From: a bacterium
GTDB lineage: Bacteria > Planctomycetota > JAFGQW01
DNA length: 64,000 bases
Assembly (NCBI GenBank): GCA_030426805.1
Contig: JAUHXU010000002.1
Location: 248,001 to 312,000, forward strand
Direction: 5' to 3'
Below the pieces are notes generated by a model. The model had not been told where the DNA came from, made no database searches, and was given only the letters and a program-made list of their open reading frames with translations. Made by a program: the position numbers and the translations under genes. The stretch's first letter is position 1, and every line of letters begins with the position of its first letter. Shown in pieces: positions 26,148-34,308 of the stretch.

Positions 26148-28598
26148 TTACGGTTTCGCGGAGACCGCGTCGGCGGCGTCGAGCAGTGCGCGTCGATCCG
26201 CGTCGGACAGCGTCGAGCCGAACTGACCGACGAGCACCGAGACGGTCCCGCGCGGCGCGCGGACGACCCGCACGAGCCAGTGGCCGGGCAGTGCGCCGCC
26301 GTGACCGTCGGCCGCCATCGCCGCCGTGCCCTCTGCGACGATCGCGTCGCTCCGAACGCGCGCCGATACCGTGACGCGTCCGTCGGGAAGGCTGCGCAAC
26401 AGCGCTTCGGCGGCGATGCCCGCCGCGCGCTGGTCGTCGTTCGCGCGCGACTCGATCGCGTAGAGCCACCGCTGGTGAACCGGGTCGTGTGCGGCGAAGA
26501 TCGGCGTGCGCGGGAGCCACGCCGGCGCGTCGGCCCGCTGCCACCCGCGCGGCGCTTCGAGCGCGATGCCGATCGCGTCGTCGCGGATGACGAGGGGGAG
26601 CGGGCGCGTCGCACGCGCGTCGGCGGCCGCGGATGCGTCGGCGGGTTCCGCCGGCCGAAACGTGCGGAGCACGCGGTAGGCGGCCCGTTCGGCGTCGGCC
26701 GGAGCGGTGTGGGGGAGCGACGCGGTCAGGCGCGCGCACCATCCATCGCGCGCGACGACGATCGTCTTGAAGCGTGCTGCGGCGGTTCGGTGGTCGGCCC
26801 AGAGTTGACCGTTGCGGCCGTCGCGCACGTCCGTGATGCGCTGGCTTCGCGCCCAGGCGCGCGCGTCGACGCCGGGGGCGTATCGCGCCGCGAATGACAG
26901 CAGGATGCCGCTGTCGGCGCGCAGCCCGCAGAGCAGCGCGCGGCGGTCGAGGTCGTCGGCGATCGCCCCGTCGAACCAGATCCAGCCGTCGCCGACCTCC
27001 GCAGTGAGTCCCCGCAGGCCGTCGACCCACGTGCCGTCGTCGATGCGCATCCCGTCGAACGCGATCGTGCCCGCGCCGCTGATCGCCCCGGAATCGTGCG
27101 GGCGAAACGCGTCGCGCAGCGCCGTCACCTCGGCGCGCAGGCGATCGGTCGCGTCGTCCGGGTGGCCGACGAGGAGCGTCGCGCCGCCGCTCGTGTGGCG
27201 CAACTCGCGCGCATGGATCCGCCACGCGCTGCCGTCGGCGTCTCGCGCCCACACCGTGTAGTCGCGACCGGTCGCGAACGAGCCGTCGAACGCGACCTCC
27301 TCGCCGGGCGTGACGCGCGCCGATCCGGTCGCGTCGCGGACCGCGCCGTCGAACAGAGGCGGTCGGCCGCGATGCGTGTAGACGAGGGCCCACGCCGCCG
27401 AGCGGATCGGGTCACGGGGATCGAGGTCGCGCACGAGAGCGAGCAGCGGTCGACCGGGCAATTCGAGCGGCGACATCGTGCGGTCGCCGCCGTCGATCCG
27501 CCACGGCTCGGGAATGCGCATCGACACGCGGCTGTCCGGCGCGATCGCTCGGCCCGCACGCAGCACGACGTCCGCGGCCGTCGGCCACTGGGCGTGCTCG
27601 CCGATGCGATCGAAGAACGTGTCGAGGCGCGCGCGCTCCTCGTCGAGATCGAAGCCGACCAGGCCGACGATCGCGAGGACGCCCTGACCCGCGACTCGCC
27701 ATGCACGACCGAGCCACACCGCGGGCAACTCCGCCATCCGGCGCCCGTCGGGGACCGGGCCGACGAAGAGACCGTCGAGCCGGTCTCCGCGCTGCAGCAG
27801 GCGCATGCGGTCCTTCTCGAAGCGCGTTTCGAGGAACGCGCGCACGCGGGTCTCGAGGTGAGCGAGGTTCGCGACTTCGCCGAGCTCGATCAACGCACCT
27901 TGCTCGCCGGTCACCGTGTCGCGGATGCCGACCGTGCAGCCGTCGGGCAGGATCGACTCGCGACTCTGCGGTTCGATGCGCGCCCAGCCGGTCGTGTCGA
28001 TCGTCGTCGCGAGGTCCGCGCGCCGCCACACATCGCGTGCATCGGTCGTGCCGCCGGGCGGTGGGGTCGTCGCTTGGGTCGTCGCTTGGGTCGGTGCGCG
28101 CACGACGAAGCTCCGTGCCGCGGCGCGCAGGCGAGCCTTCAACGGCGTCGCAGCGCGCAGCGCACGGTAGGCCGAGACGCGGTAGGCCCAGACGCCGGTG
28201 CGGTGAAACTCGCTCGCGATGACCATCGACTCGTCGCGGATCGTCGCGCCCATGGCCACGAACACGCGGTCGGTGCGTGTGAATGCGCGGCGGAGCATGC
28301 GCGCGTCGCTCCGGGACGCCCAGCGCTCCGCCCACAGGCGCATGTCGAGGCCGGGCAGTCGTCGTGACTCGACCGCGAGGTGCACACGGCCCTCGGGCGT
28401 GTCGTCCACCGCGAGCTGCCACATCGCCGCTGCCGCAGGATCGATCGCGGCCGCGTCGTCGGGCGCCATGCGGATCCAATCCGGTGCGAGCGTCAGCTGG
28501 AAGCCGCGCGTCGCGTCCACCGTCGGTTGACGCTGGGCCGCGCCGTGTACGGCCAGGACGACGAGCGCGGTGAGGGGCAGCAGGCGGTGGTGAAGCAC
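26148..28598 (-). CDS. Large secreted protein of unknown function
   Basis: 816 residues with a signal peptide (LLPLTALVVLAVHGAAQ). It contains several weakly similar strand-rich segments of about 150 residues, each opening like a fatty-acid- or lipid-binding PsbP/Mog1-type fold (FQLTLAPDWIRMAP; VSMRIPEPWRIDGG; GIALEAPRGWQRAD), suggesting internal duplication. I recognise no enzyme motif. GTG 28598 is chosen because it gives the signal peptide directly; an in-frame start at 28670 would overlap the divergent gpsA start. Confidence 0.65.
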   Translation of the reverse strand: MLHHRLLPLTALVVLAVHGAAQRQPTVDATRGFQLTLAPDWIRMAPDDAAAIDPAAAAMWQLAVDDTPEGRVHLAVESRRLPGLDMRLWAERWASRSDARMLRRAFTRTDRVFVAMGATIRDESMVIASEFHRTGVWAYRVSAYRALRAATPLKARLRAAARSFVVRAPTQATTQATTPPPGGTTDARDVWRRADLATTIDTTGWARIEPQSRESILPDGCTVGIRDTVTGEQGALIELGEVANLAHLETRVRAFLETRFEKDRMRLLQRGDRLDGLFVGPVPDGRRMAELPAVWLGRAWRVAGQGVLAIVGLVGFDLDEERARLDTFFDRIGEHAQWPTAADVVLRAGRAIAPDSRVSMRIPEPWRIDGGDRTMSPLELPGRPLLALVRDLDPRDPIRSAAWALVYTHRGRPPLFDGAVRDATGSARVTPGEEVAFDGSFATGRDYTVWARDADGSAWRIHARELRHTSGGATLLVGHPDDATDRLRAEVTALRDAFRPHDSGAISGAGTIAFDGMRIDDGTWVDGLRGLTAEVGDGWIWFDGAIADDLDRRALLCGLRADSGILLSFAARYAPGVDARAWARSQRITDVRDGRNGQLWADHRTAAARFKTIVVARDGWCARLTASLPHTAPADAERAAYRVLRTFRPAEPADASAAADARATRPLPLVIRDDAIGIALEAPRGWQRADAPAWLPRTPIFAAHDPVHQRWLYAIESRANDDQRAAGIAAEALLRSLPDGRVTVSARVRSDAIVAEGTAAMAADGHGGALPGHWLVRVVRAPRGTVSVLVGQFGSTLSDADRRALLDAADAVSAKP

Positions 28599-28633
28599 GG
28601 CGATCGGCCTTCGGGGGGTGGCGGGGTCGACGA

Positions 28634-28662
28634 ATTGTAATCGATCGGCGACGCGATAGACT
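28634..28662. promoter_or_regulatory. Divergent promoter-like sites between secreted gene and gpsA
   Basis: Plus strand: TTGTAA (28635-28640), 16-base spacer, TAGACT (28657-28662), 6 bases to the gpsA ATG. Minus strand: TACAAT (28639-28634) would serve the secreted gene with a leader of about 30 bases. The minus -10 overlaps the plus -35, so the two promoters may interfere. Confidence 0.4.
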
Positions 28663-28668
28663 GGCCGC

Positions 28669-29700
28669 ATGACTGAAAAGGAACCGACCGGTGCGCTGAG
28701 CGTGATCGGCGCCGGGGCGTGGGGGACCGCGCTCGCGATTCACGCGGCTCGCATCGGGCACGACGTCACACTGTGGGCATACGAGCAAGAGGTCGTCGCG
28801 TCGATCGAGCAGCGCCGCACGAACGACGCGTTCTTGCCCGGTTTCACGCTCCCCCCGAACGTCCGCGCGACCGGCGACCTCGCCGACGCGGTCGCGGCGT
28901 CGCCCGTCGTCCTTTCCGTCGTGCCGTCGCACGTCGTGCGCACGATCTGGGAGCAGGCGGCGCCGGCGCTCGCGCCGGATGCGATCGTCGTCAGTGCGTC
29001 GAAAGGCATCGAAGAGGACAGCGTCAAGGCGATGCACACGGTGATCGGTGAGGCGGTCCCCGGCCTCGGCGCCGATCGCTTCGCATGCCTGTCCGGTCCG
29101 AGCTTCGCGAAGGAGGTCGCGGCGGACAAGCCGACGGCGATCGTCGTCGCGTCGACCGAACCGACCGCGACGCGCGTGCAACGCTTGCTGTCCGGCCCGA
29201 CGTTCCGCGTCTACACGACCCACGACGTCGTCGGCACCGAGATGGGTGGCGCGCTGAAGAACGTGATGGCGATCGCCGTCGGTGCGTCCGACGGGCTCGG
29301 CCTCGGTGCCAATGCCCGTGCGGGGTTGATCACACGCGGACTTGCGGAGATCACGCGCGCGGCCGTCGCCGCCGGCGCCGACCCGCTGACGCTCGCCGGC
29401 CTCGCCGGCGTCGGCGACCTCGTGCTGACGTGCACCGGCGACCTGAGTCGAAACCGCGGTGTCGGCAAGGCGCTCGGCGAGGGCCGCACCCGCGAGGAGA
29501 TCGTCGACGGGATGCGGATGGTCGCCGAGGGGATCAAGACGACGCGATCGGCGCACCAACTCGGCGCGCGACTCGGCGTCGAGATGCCGATCACCGCGCA
29601 CGTGCACGCGATGCTCTACGAGGGGCTGCCGGCGCGCGAGGCTGTCGCGCGATTGATGGCGCGTAGCCTCAAGGCCGAAAACGAGTTCGTTCGCCCGTGA
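28669..29700 (+). CDS. gpsA: Glycerol-3-phosphate dehydrogenase [NAD(P)+]
   Basis: 343 residues. The NAD loop GAGAWGTALAIHAA, the VPSHVVRTIWEQ segment, SASKGIEEDS, the catalytic SGPSFAKEVA region, and EMGGALKNVMAIAVGASDGLGLGANARA are all diagnostic of GpsA, as is GVGDLVLTCTGDLSRNRGVG. It reduces dihydroxyacetone phosphate to sn-glycerol-3-phosphate for phospholipid synthesis in the cytosol. ATG 28669 lies just after a promoter-like site; the stop overlaps the next GTG start. Confidence 0.96.
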   Translation: MTEKEPTGALSVIGAGAWGTALAIHAARIGHDVTLWAYEQEVVASIEQRRTNDAFLPGFTLPPNVRATGDLADAVAASPVVLSVVPSHVVRTIWEQAAPALAPDAIVVSASKGIEEDSVKAMHTVIGEAVPGLGADRFACLSGPSFAKEVAADKPTAIVVASTEPTATRVQRLLSGPTFRVYTTHDVVGTEMGGALKNVMAIAVGASDGLGLGANARAGLITRGLAEITRAAVAAGADPLTLAGLAGVGDLVLTCTGDLSRNRGVGKALGEGRTREEIVDGMRMVAEGIKTTRSAHQLGARLGVEMPITAHVHAMLYEGLPAREAVARLMARSLKAENEFVRP

Positions 29701-30896
29701 CCGACTTCCTGCATCTGAGCGCCGACCGTTTTCTGCTCGACACGTTCCGCCTCGGCCGCAAGGTCTACGAGTCGGGGTTTCGGCCGAAGCACGTCCTGTC
29801 GATCTGGCGCGGCGGCACGCCGGTCGGCCTCGGCGTGGACGGCTACTTTCGCACGCGCGGCATCTTCCTGAACCACACGACGATCGCGACGGAGTCCTAC
29901 ACCGGCGTGCGCGAGCAAGGCGAGGTGACCGTCAAGGGACTCGAACACGTGATCGACGTGGTTTGCCGCGAGGACGGGCTGCTGATCGTCGACGACGTGC
30001 TGGAGTCCGGCAACACGATTCGCCGCATCGTCGAGGTGCTCCGCGAGCGGGCCCGCGCGAATATGCCCCGCGACATCCGCGTCGCGACCGTGCACCGCAA
30101 GCCCGATCGCGTCGAGTTCGACGAGGTGCCGTGCATGTGCCTCGAGGACCTGCCCGGCAATCTGTGGATCGACTATCCGCACGAACTCGCGGACCTCGTC
30201 GACCCCGCGGATCCCGACGACGGACGGATCCGCGACAAGAGCGAAGCGGTTTGGCGAATCCTGCGCGAGGCGGGCGACGCGCCGCCGGAACCGGTCGCGA
30301 GCGGCGAGCCGATCCTGCCGGCTGCGGACGAGCTGCTGCTCGACTCGTTTCGGCTCGGCGTCGACGTCGTGCGCGACCCCGAGTTCCACCCCGACTTCCT
30401 CGTCGCGCTGTGGCCGGGCGGGATCAACACCGGCCTGCCGGTCCACGAAGTGTTCAAGTACGCGCACAAGAAGGGGCTCGCACCTCCCGCGCCGGACCAC
30501 ATCAGCCTGACGACGATGCGCACCCGGTCGAGCTATCGCTCCGACATCGTCGGGATCAACTACCTGGTCGACCACGTCGACGAGTCGCACCGCGTCCTGA
30601 TCGTCGACACGACGTTCCGCAGCGGCCAGGTCGTCAACGACGTCCTGATGAAGCTCAAGGAGGCGATGCGCCGGAATCTGAGCCTGGAGCGGGTCAGGGT
30701 CGCGTCCGTCTACTACAATCCCGAGGCGAACGTCACGTGGACCGTGCCCCCGGTCGTGGCCCGGCCGCACTACTTCGTGCGCCGCGTCGGCGCCGAGGTC
30801 GTCTATCCGCAGAGCGTTCACAAGTTGCAGGATCCAGAACGGCGGCTCGCGGCGTCCAATCCGGCGCTCGCCCGCGTGATCTACGGAGACCAATGA
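29697..30896 (+). CDS. Tandem phosphoribosyltransferase-domain protein
   Basis: 399 residues made of two similar halves. Half 1 (1-185) has DTFRLGRKVYESGFRPKHVL, SIWRGGTPVG and a canonical PRPP loop LLIVDDVLESGNTIRR (hypoxanthine-type). Half 2 (200-399) repeats the layout with DSFRLGVDVVRDPEFHPDFL, ALWPGGINTGLPV and VLIVDTTFRSGQVVND, in which the second acidic residue and the final Thr of the PRPP loop are lost. So the second copy may bind ligand or serve dimerisation rather than catalysis. GTG 29697 overlaps the gpsA stop. The base used is unknown. Confidence 0.75.
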   Translation: MTDFLHLSADRFLLDTFRLGRKVYESGFRPKHVLSIWRGGTPVGLGVDGYFRTRGIFLNHTTIATESYTGVREQGEVTVKGLEHVIDVVCREDGLLIVDDVLESGNTIRRIVEVLRERARANMPRDIRVATVHRKPDRVEFDEVPCMCLEDLPGNLWIDYPHELADLVDPADPDDGRIRDKSEAVWRILREAGDAPPEPVASGEPILPAADELLLDSFRLGVDVVRDPEFHPDFLVALWPGGINTGLPVHEVFKYAHKKGLAPPAPDHISLTTMRTRSSYRSDIVGINYLVDHVDESHRVLIVDTTFRSGQVVNDVLMKLKEAMRRNLSLERVRVASVYYNPEANVTWTVPPVVARPHYFVRRVGAEVVYPQSVHKLQDPERRLAASNPALARVIYGDQ

Positions 30897-32242
30897 TGGC
30901 GGATGGGAAGGCGAACCCGGTTCTGATCGCGGTCGCCGGCGTCATCGGCGCGCTGCTCGGGCTCGCGATCGGCTTCGCGGTGGCGACGTCGAAGACCAAC
31001 GGCGGGGGCAGCGGTGGCGCATCGGGCACGCCGTCAGCGGACAAGCAGGACCCGGCGAAGCCCGCGCCGAGCGGCGGGACCGCGAAGGATCCGGGCGAGG
31101 TCGCCTCCCGGAACTCGCTGCTGACGATGCCGTACGTGCGGGGGCGGAAGAAGGCGTCGGCCTCGCGTCCCGACGGCGTGTCGATCCAGAAGGACGACCG
31201 CGACGCGTACAACCTCGTCGTGTCGGCGCACGCACCGGAGTTGCTGCTGATCGACATCACCGGGCGCACCGTGCACCGCTGGCACTGCCCGTACGAGAAG
31301 ATCACGAACTGGGTCGGCACGCCCGGGTGGGGCGACTACGCGCCGCCGATGAACCACATCGGACGCTACTCGTACCGTTGGGCGCACCTGATGCGCGACG
31401 GGTCGGTGCTCGTTCTCTTCGAGGACCTCGGCATCGCGAAGCTCGACCGTGACTCCTCGCCGATCTGGGCGTTCCGCGGCGGCCACCCGCACCACATGGC
31501 GGCGGTCGGACCCGACGGGATGGTCTACGTGCTCTCGCGCAAGCTGTCGCGTCGCGACATGGGCTTGCTGACCGTCGACACGACGAGTGCCGACGTGATC
31601 GAGGACAGCGTGATCGTGCTCGGCCCGGACGGCACCGAACGTAAGCGCATCTCGATCGTCGATGCGTTCCGCGACTCGCCGTTCGCATCCGCGCTCGAGA
31701 GCACGAAGACCAAGGACCTGATGCACACGAACGCGGTGCACGTGATCACGGAGGCCGAGGCGAAGGCGTCGTCGGTCTTCCGCGCCGGGCACCTGCTGCT
31801 CAGCTTTCGGCACCTCAACTCGATCGCCGTGCTCGACCCGGAGGCGCGTCGGATCGTCTGGTACCTCCAGGGCATGTTCAAGGCGCAGCACGACCCCAGC
31901 ATCGTCGACAACGGCGACGTGCTCGTGTTCGACAACCGCGGAAACGGCGGCGAGTCGCGCCTTCTGCAGATCGATCCGCGCACCCGCGCGGTCCGCTGGC
32001 AATACCCGCAACCCGGCGAGAGCGGCTTCTTCACCGACACGTGCGGTCGCTGCCAACGCCTGCCCTCCGGCAACACGCTGATCATCGAATCCGAGACCGG
32101 CCGCGCATTCGAGGTCACCCCCGACGGCGACAAGGTCTGGGAGTACTTCTCCCCACACCGCCACAATCAGAACATCGCCACCCTCTACGACGTCCGCCGC
32201 ATCGACCGCCGCACCCTCGCCTTCCGCCCCCAGGACCCGTAA
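30893..32242 (+). CDS. Arylsulfotransferase (ASST)-like propeller protein
   Basis: 449 residues (448 if the second of two adjacent ATGs is used). An N-terminal helix (VLIAVAGVIGALLGLAIGFA) anchors or exports the protein, followed by a Gly/Pro/Lys linker to about residue 75. The rest is a beta-propeller of the ASST kind: LLIDITGRTVHRW, HPHHMAAVGPDGMVYV, MHTNAVHVI, AQHDPSIVDNGDVLVFDNRG and EVTPDGDKVWEYF. Related enzymes transfer sulfate between aryl groups in the periplasm using a catalytic His; many homologues are merely propeller proteins. The start overlaps the stop of the previous gene. Confidence 0.7.
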   Translation: MMADGKANPVLIAVAGVIGALLGLAIGFAVATSKTNGGGSGGASGTPSADKQDPAKPAPSGGTAKDPGEVASRNSLLTMPYVRGRKKASASRPDGVSIQKDDRDAYNLVVSAHAPELLLIDITGRTVHRWHCPYEKITNWVGTPGWGDYAPPMNHIGRYSYRWAHLMRDGSVLVLFEDLGIAKLDRDSSPIWAFRGGHPHHMAAVGPDGMVYVLSRKLSRRDMGLLTVDTTSADVIEDSVIVLGPDGTERKRISIVDAFRDSPFASALESTKTKDLMHTNAVHVITEAEAKASSVFRAGHLLLSFRHLNSIAVLDPEARRIVWYLQGMFKAQHDPSIVDNGDVLVFDNRGNGGESRLLQIDPRTRAVRWQYPQPGESGFFTDTCGRCQRLPSGNTLIIESETGRAFEVTPDGDKVWEYFSPHRHNQNIATLYDVRRIDRRTLAFRPQDP

Positions 32243-32333
32243 CGCGTCGGGCAGTGGGGACGTCCGGCATGCCCGCGCACCGACCCACAGCGCTGCCGCA
32301 CTACCACGGCCTAACCGTCGAGATACCGAGACG

Positions 32334-32723
32334 CTATCGCATCGCCGCCAGGATCGCGGCCAACTGGTCCTCGTCCAACCGGCCCGCGAAGCTCGGCATG
32401 GAGGCGTCGTAGCCGTCGACGATGTGCCGCTGTGGGGCGAGGATCGACTCGCGCAGGTAGTTCGCGTCCGCGATGCCGGACGACCCGTCGTCGAAGCGGC
32501 GGCTCTTCCCGGTCAGCCTTCGAAGCGGCGGACCGATCCCCGGCCCATCGTCCAGATGGCACATGTGACACCCGAACTTCATCATGAGCGCGCGCCCGAG
32601 TCGTGCTTGCGCCGTGTCCACCGCCGGCTGGTCGGTCACTTGCGTCCGCGGTTCCCTCGGCCCTGCGCACCCGACGAGTACGCCGCACAGGCAAGCAGCG
32701 AGGAGCAGGATCCGGTTGAGCAT
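32334..32723 (-). CDS. Small c-type cytochrome lipoprotein
   Basis: 129 residues. The signal peptide ends in a lipobox (LCGVLVGCAG), so it is probably lipid-anchored outside the cytoplasmic membrane. Haem is attached at CHMCH (about residues 52-56) and MPSF near the C-terminus supplies the axial Met, as in monohaem cytochromes and the cytochrome-c tail of cytochrome oxidase subunit II. ATG 32723 follows GAGGAGGCC. It probably shuttles electrons; no oxidase genes are in the window. Confidence 0.88.
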   Translation of the reverse strand: MLNRILLLAACLCGVLVGCAGPREPRTQVTDQPAVDTAQARLGRALMMKFGCHMCHLDDGPGIGPPLRRLTGKSRRFDDGSSGIADANYLRESILAPQRHIVDGYDASMPSFAGRLDEDQLAAILAAMR

Positions 32724-32844
32724 GATGGCCTCCTCACGCAGCATACCCAATCGAGTCACCCCGCCGGCAACCCCGCGCATCCGTACCCCCAAGACGCATT
32801 CGCCGCTTCATCACCGGACTGTTCGGGTGGCGCAGGCGGCTGGA

Positions 32845-33013
32845 GCGCGGGGGTGTGATGGCCCTCGGCGAGCGATGTAGGCGCGAGCACGTTCGCGCGC
32901 TCCGAATCCACCGACTCTCGAACCGCGGCCCGGCGCTCCCCGCATCACACGCCGCGCAGATGCTCGCGACGGGACGCCTCTTCAAGCGAGCGAGGGCCAT
33001 CACACCCCCGCGC
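32845..33013. repeat. 169-bp element with perfect 23-bp inverted ends
   Basis: Bases 32845-32867 and 32991-33013 are perfect inverted repeats of 23 bp (core GGGGGTGTGATGGCCC). The interior has no coding signal. The end core GGGGTGTG is shared with hairpin element B at 20.7 kb, hinting at one family of small palindromic elements. It fills much of the 317-bp gap between the cytochrome start and the propeller gene; the rest of that gap holds only the leader of the cytochrome gene. Confidence 0.75.
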
Positions 33014-33040
33014 GCCCCCCGACCGCACTCCCCCCCGAAC

Positions 33041-34171
33041 CTACCCGGTAGGAAACCCGATCACGTCGCGGTTGTGGGAGAACCACACGTACTCCGCACC
33101 CGCGACCGGCGGGCCGAACGCGATCGAGTCGCGGTCCTCGAAGACCGTCGTCGGCACCGGGTCGTCGACCGCGGTGCGGAAGTAGTAGACGAGGTATTGG
33201 TGCGGCTGCGCCTTGTGGCCCATCTGATGGTCGAACGAGAGGAAGCGGGGGAGCGGGGTCAGACTCGTGTAGTCGAGCCGGGTCGCGGTCGGGTCGAACG
33301 GCTTGAAGAAGCCGACGAACCACAGCGCGTCGTCGGTCGCGAGGACCGGGGCGTGGCCGAAGTGGCCCTTGAGTTTCGCGCTGCTCTCGCGGACGCCGCC
33401 GTGGTTCAGCACGCGCAGTTCCCAGTCGTCCCACTTGGGCGACTCGTTGTTGCCGACGAGCATCGCGATGCGGCGGTCCGGGAGCATCACGCCGGTGCCG
33501 CCGTAGTCGAGGCTCCAGCGCTTGCGCCCGTCGAGGCCCATCCGGTGCGTCTCGAAGCGTAGCGGGAACTGCGACAGCGTGTAGACGATCTCGTCGTCGT
33601 CCACCGGGAACACGTCGGTGATCGGTGCGACCTCGCTCTGCCAGCCGATCTCGCCCTCGGTCCCGAGGAAGATCACGCGGCCGATGCCGGTGTTGTAGTC
33701 GACCGCGCCGAGGAAGACGCCGTCCTCGGTGGTCCACGCGTTGACGATCATCACCGCGCGGACGCTCTCGCCGAGCGCGTCGGCGAATGCGAACGTCCAG
33801 CGCGTCTTGCCGTCGGCGTCGAGCGCGACCACGTGGCGCAGCGTGATCACGACGAGCCCGTCCTGCCACGCGAGCGGCGAATAGGCGATCTCGCCCGCGG
33901 CCGGGTTGACCCGCACCACCTCGCCGTCGTCCGCGATCTCGTAAACCGCGTGCAGCGTGTGGGCGATCAGGCGGCCGTCGCTGCGCCGACCGAGGCCGAG
34001 GCAACGCTCGCCGAGGTCGGACTGCCAGCGCTCGTGGCTCGAGCGGTCGACCGCCTGCACGCCGTAGTCCGTGTTGACGATGACCGTCGCCTCGTCTTCG
34101 GACAGCAGGTAGCGCCCCGCGCCGATGTAGTCGGTGCGGATGCGAAGCAGATCGTGCGGCTCCTCGGCCAT
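33041..34171 (-). CDS. PQQ-like beta-propeller protein
   Basis: 376 residues without export signal. Repeats of the PQQ/WD kind run through the protein: VIVNTDYGVQAVDRSSHERW, HVVALDADGKTRWTF, RVIFLGTEGEIGWQSEV, HRMGLDGRKRWSLDY. ATG 34171 is chosen because GGAGGGG lies 4 bases upstream; the frame is open further upstream. Such propellers without an enzyme domain are scaffolds or bind small molecules; no specific role can be given. Confidence 0.75.
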   Translation of the reverse strand: MAEEPHDLLRIRTDYIGAGRYLLSEDEATVIVNTDYGVQAVDRSSHERWQSDLGERCLGLGRRSDGRLIAHTLHAVYEIADDGEVVRVNPAAGEIAYSPLAWQDGLVVITLRHVVALDADGKTRWTFAFADALGESVRAVMIVNAWTTEDGVFLGAVDYNTGIGRVIFLGTEGEIGWQSEVAPITDVFPVDDDEIVYTLSQFPLRFETHRMGLDGRKRWSLDYGGTGVMLPDRRIAMLVGNNESPKWDDWELRVLNHGGVRESSAKLKGHFGHAPVLATDDALWFVGFFKPFDPTATRLDYTSLTPLPRFLSFDHQMGHKAQPHQYLVYYFRTAVDDPVPTTVFEDRDSIAFGPPVAGAEYVWFSHNRDVIGFPTG

Positions 34172-34295
34172 GACCCCTCCGGACGTCGTCGTGGCGGACG
34201 TGCGGCGCCGGTCGCCGCGGATCGATAGGTATGCCAAATTCCGACCCGCACGTCCATCCCGGTCGCCCGCGGTGGCCTTCGCAGCGGGATCGGGG

Positions 34296-34301
34296 TATAC
34301 C
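34296..34301 (+). promoter_or_regulatory. -10-like hexamer 7 bases before ATG 34309
   Basis: TATACC at 34296-34301 with 7 bases to the ATG and no Shine-Dalgarno. No good -35 is visible at 16-18 bases upstream, so this is weaker than the similar sites at 17.7, 25.0, 28.7 and 57.9 kb. Confidence 0.3.
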
Positions 34302-34308
34302 ATTCGCC

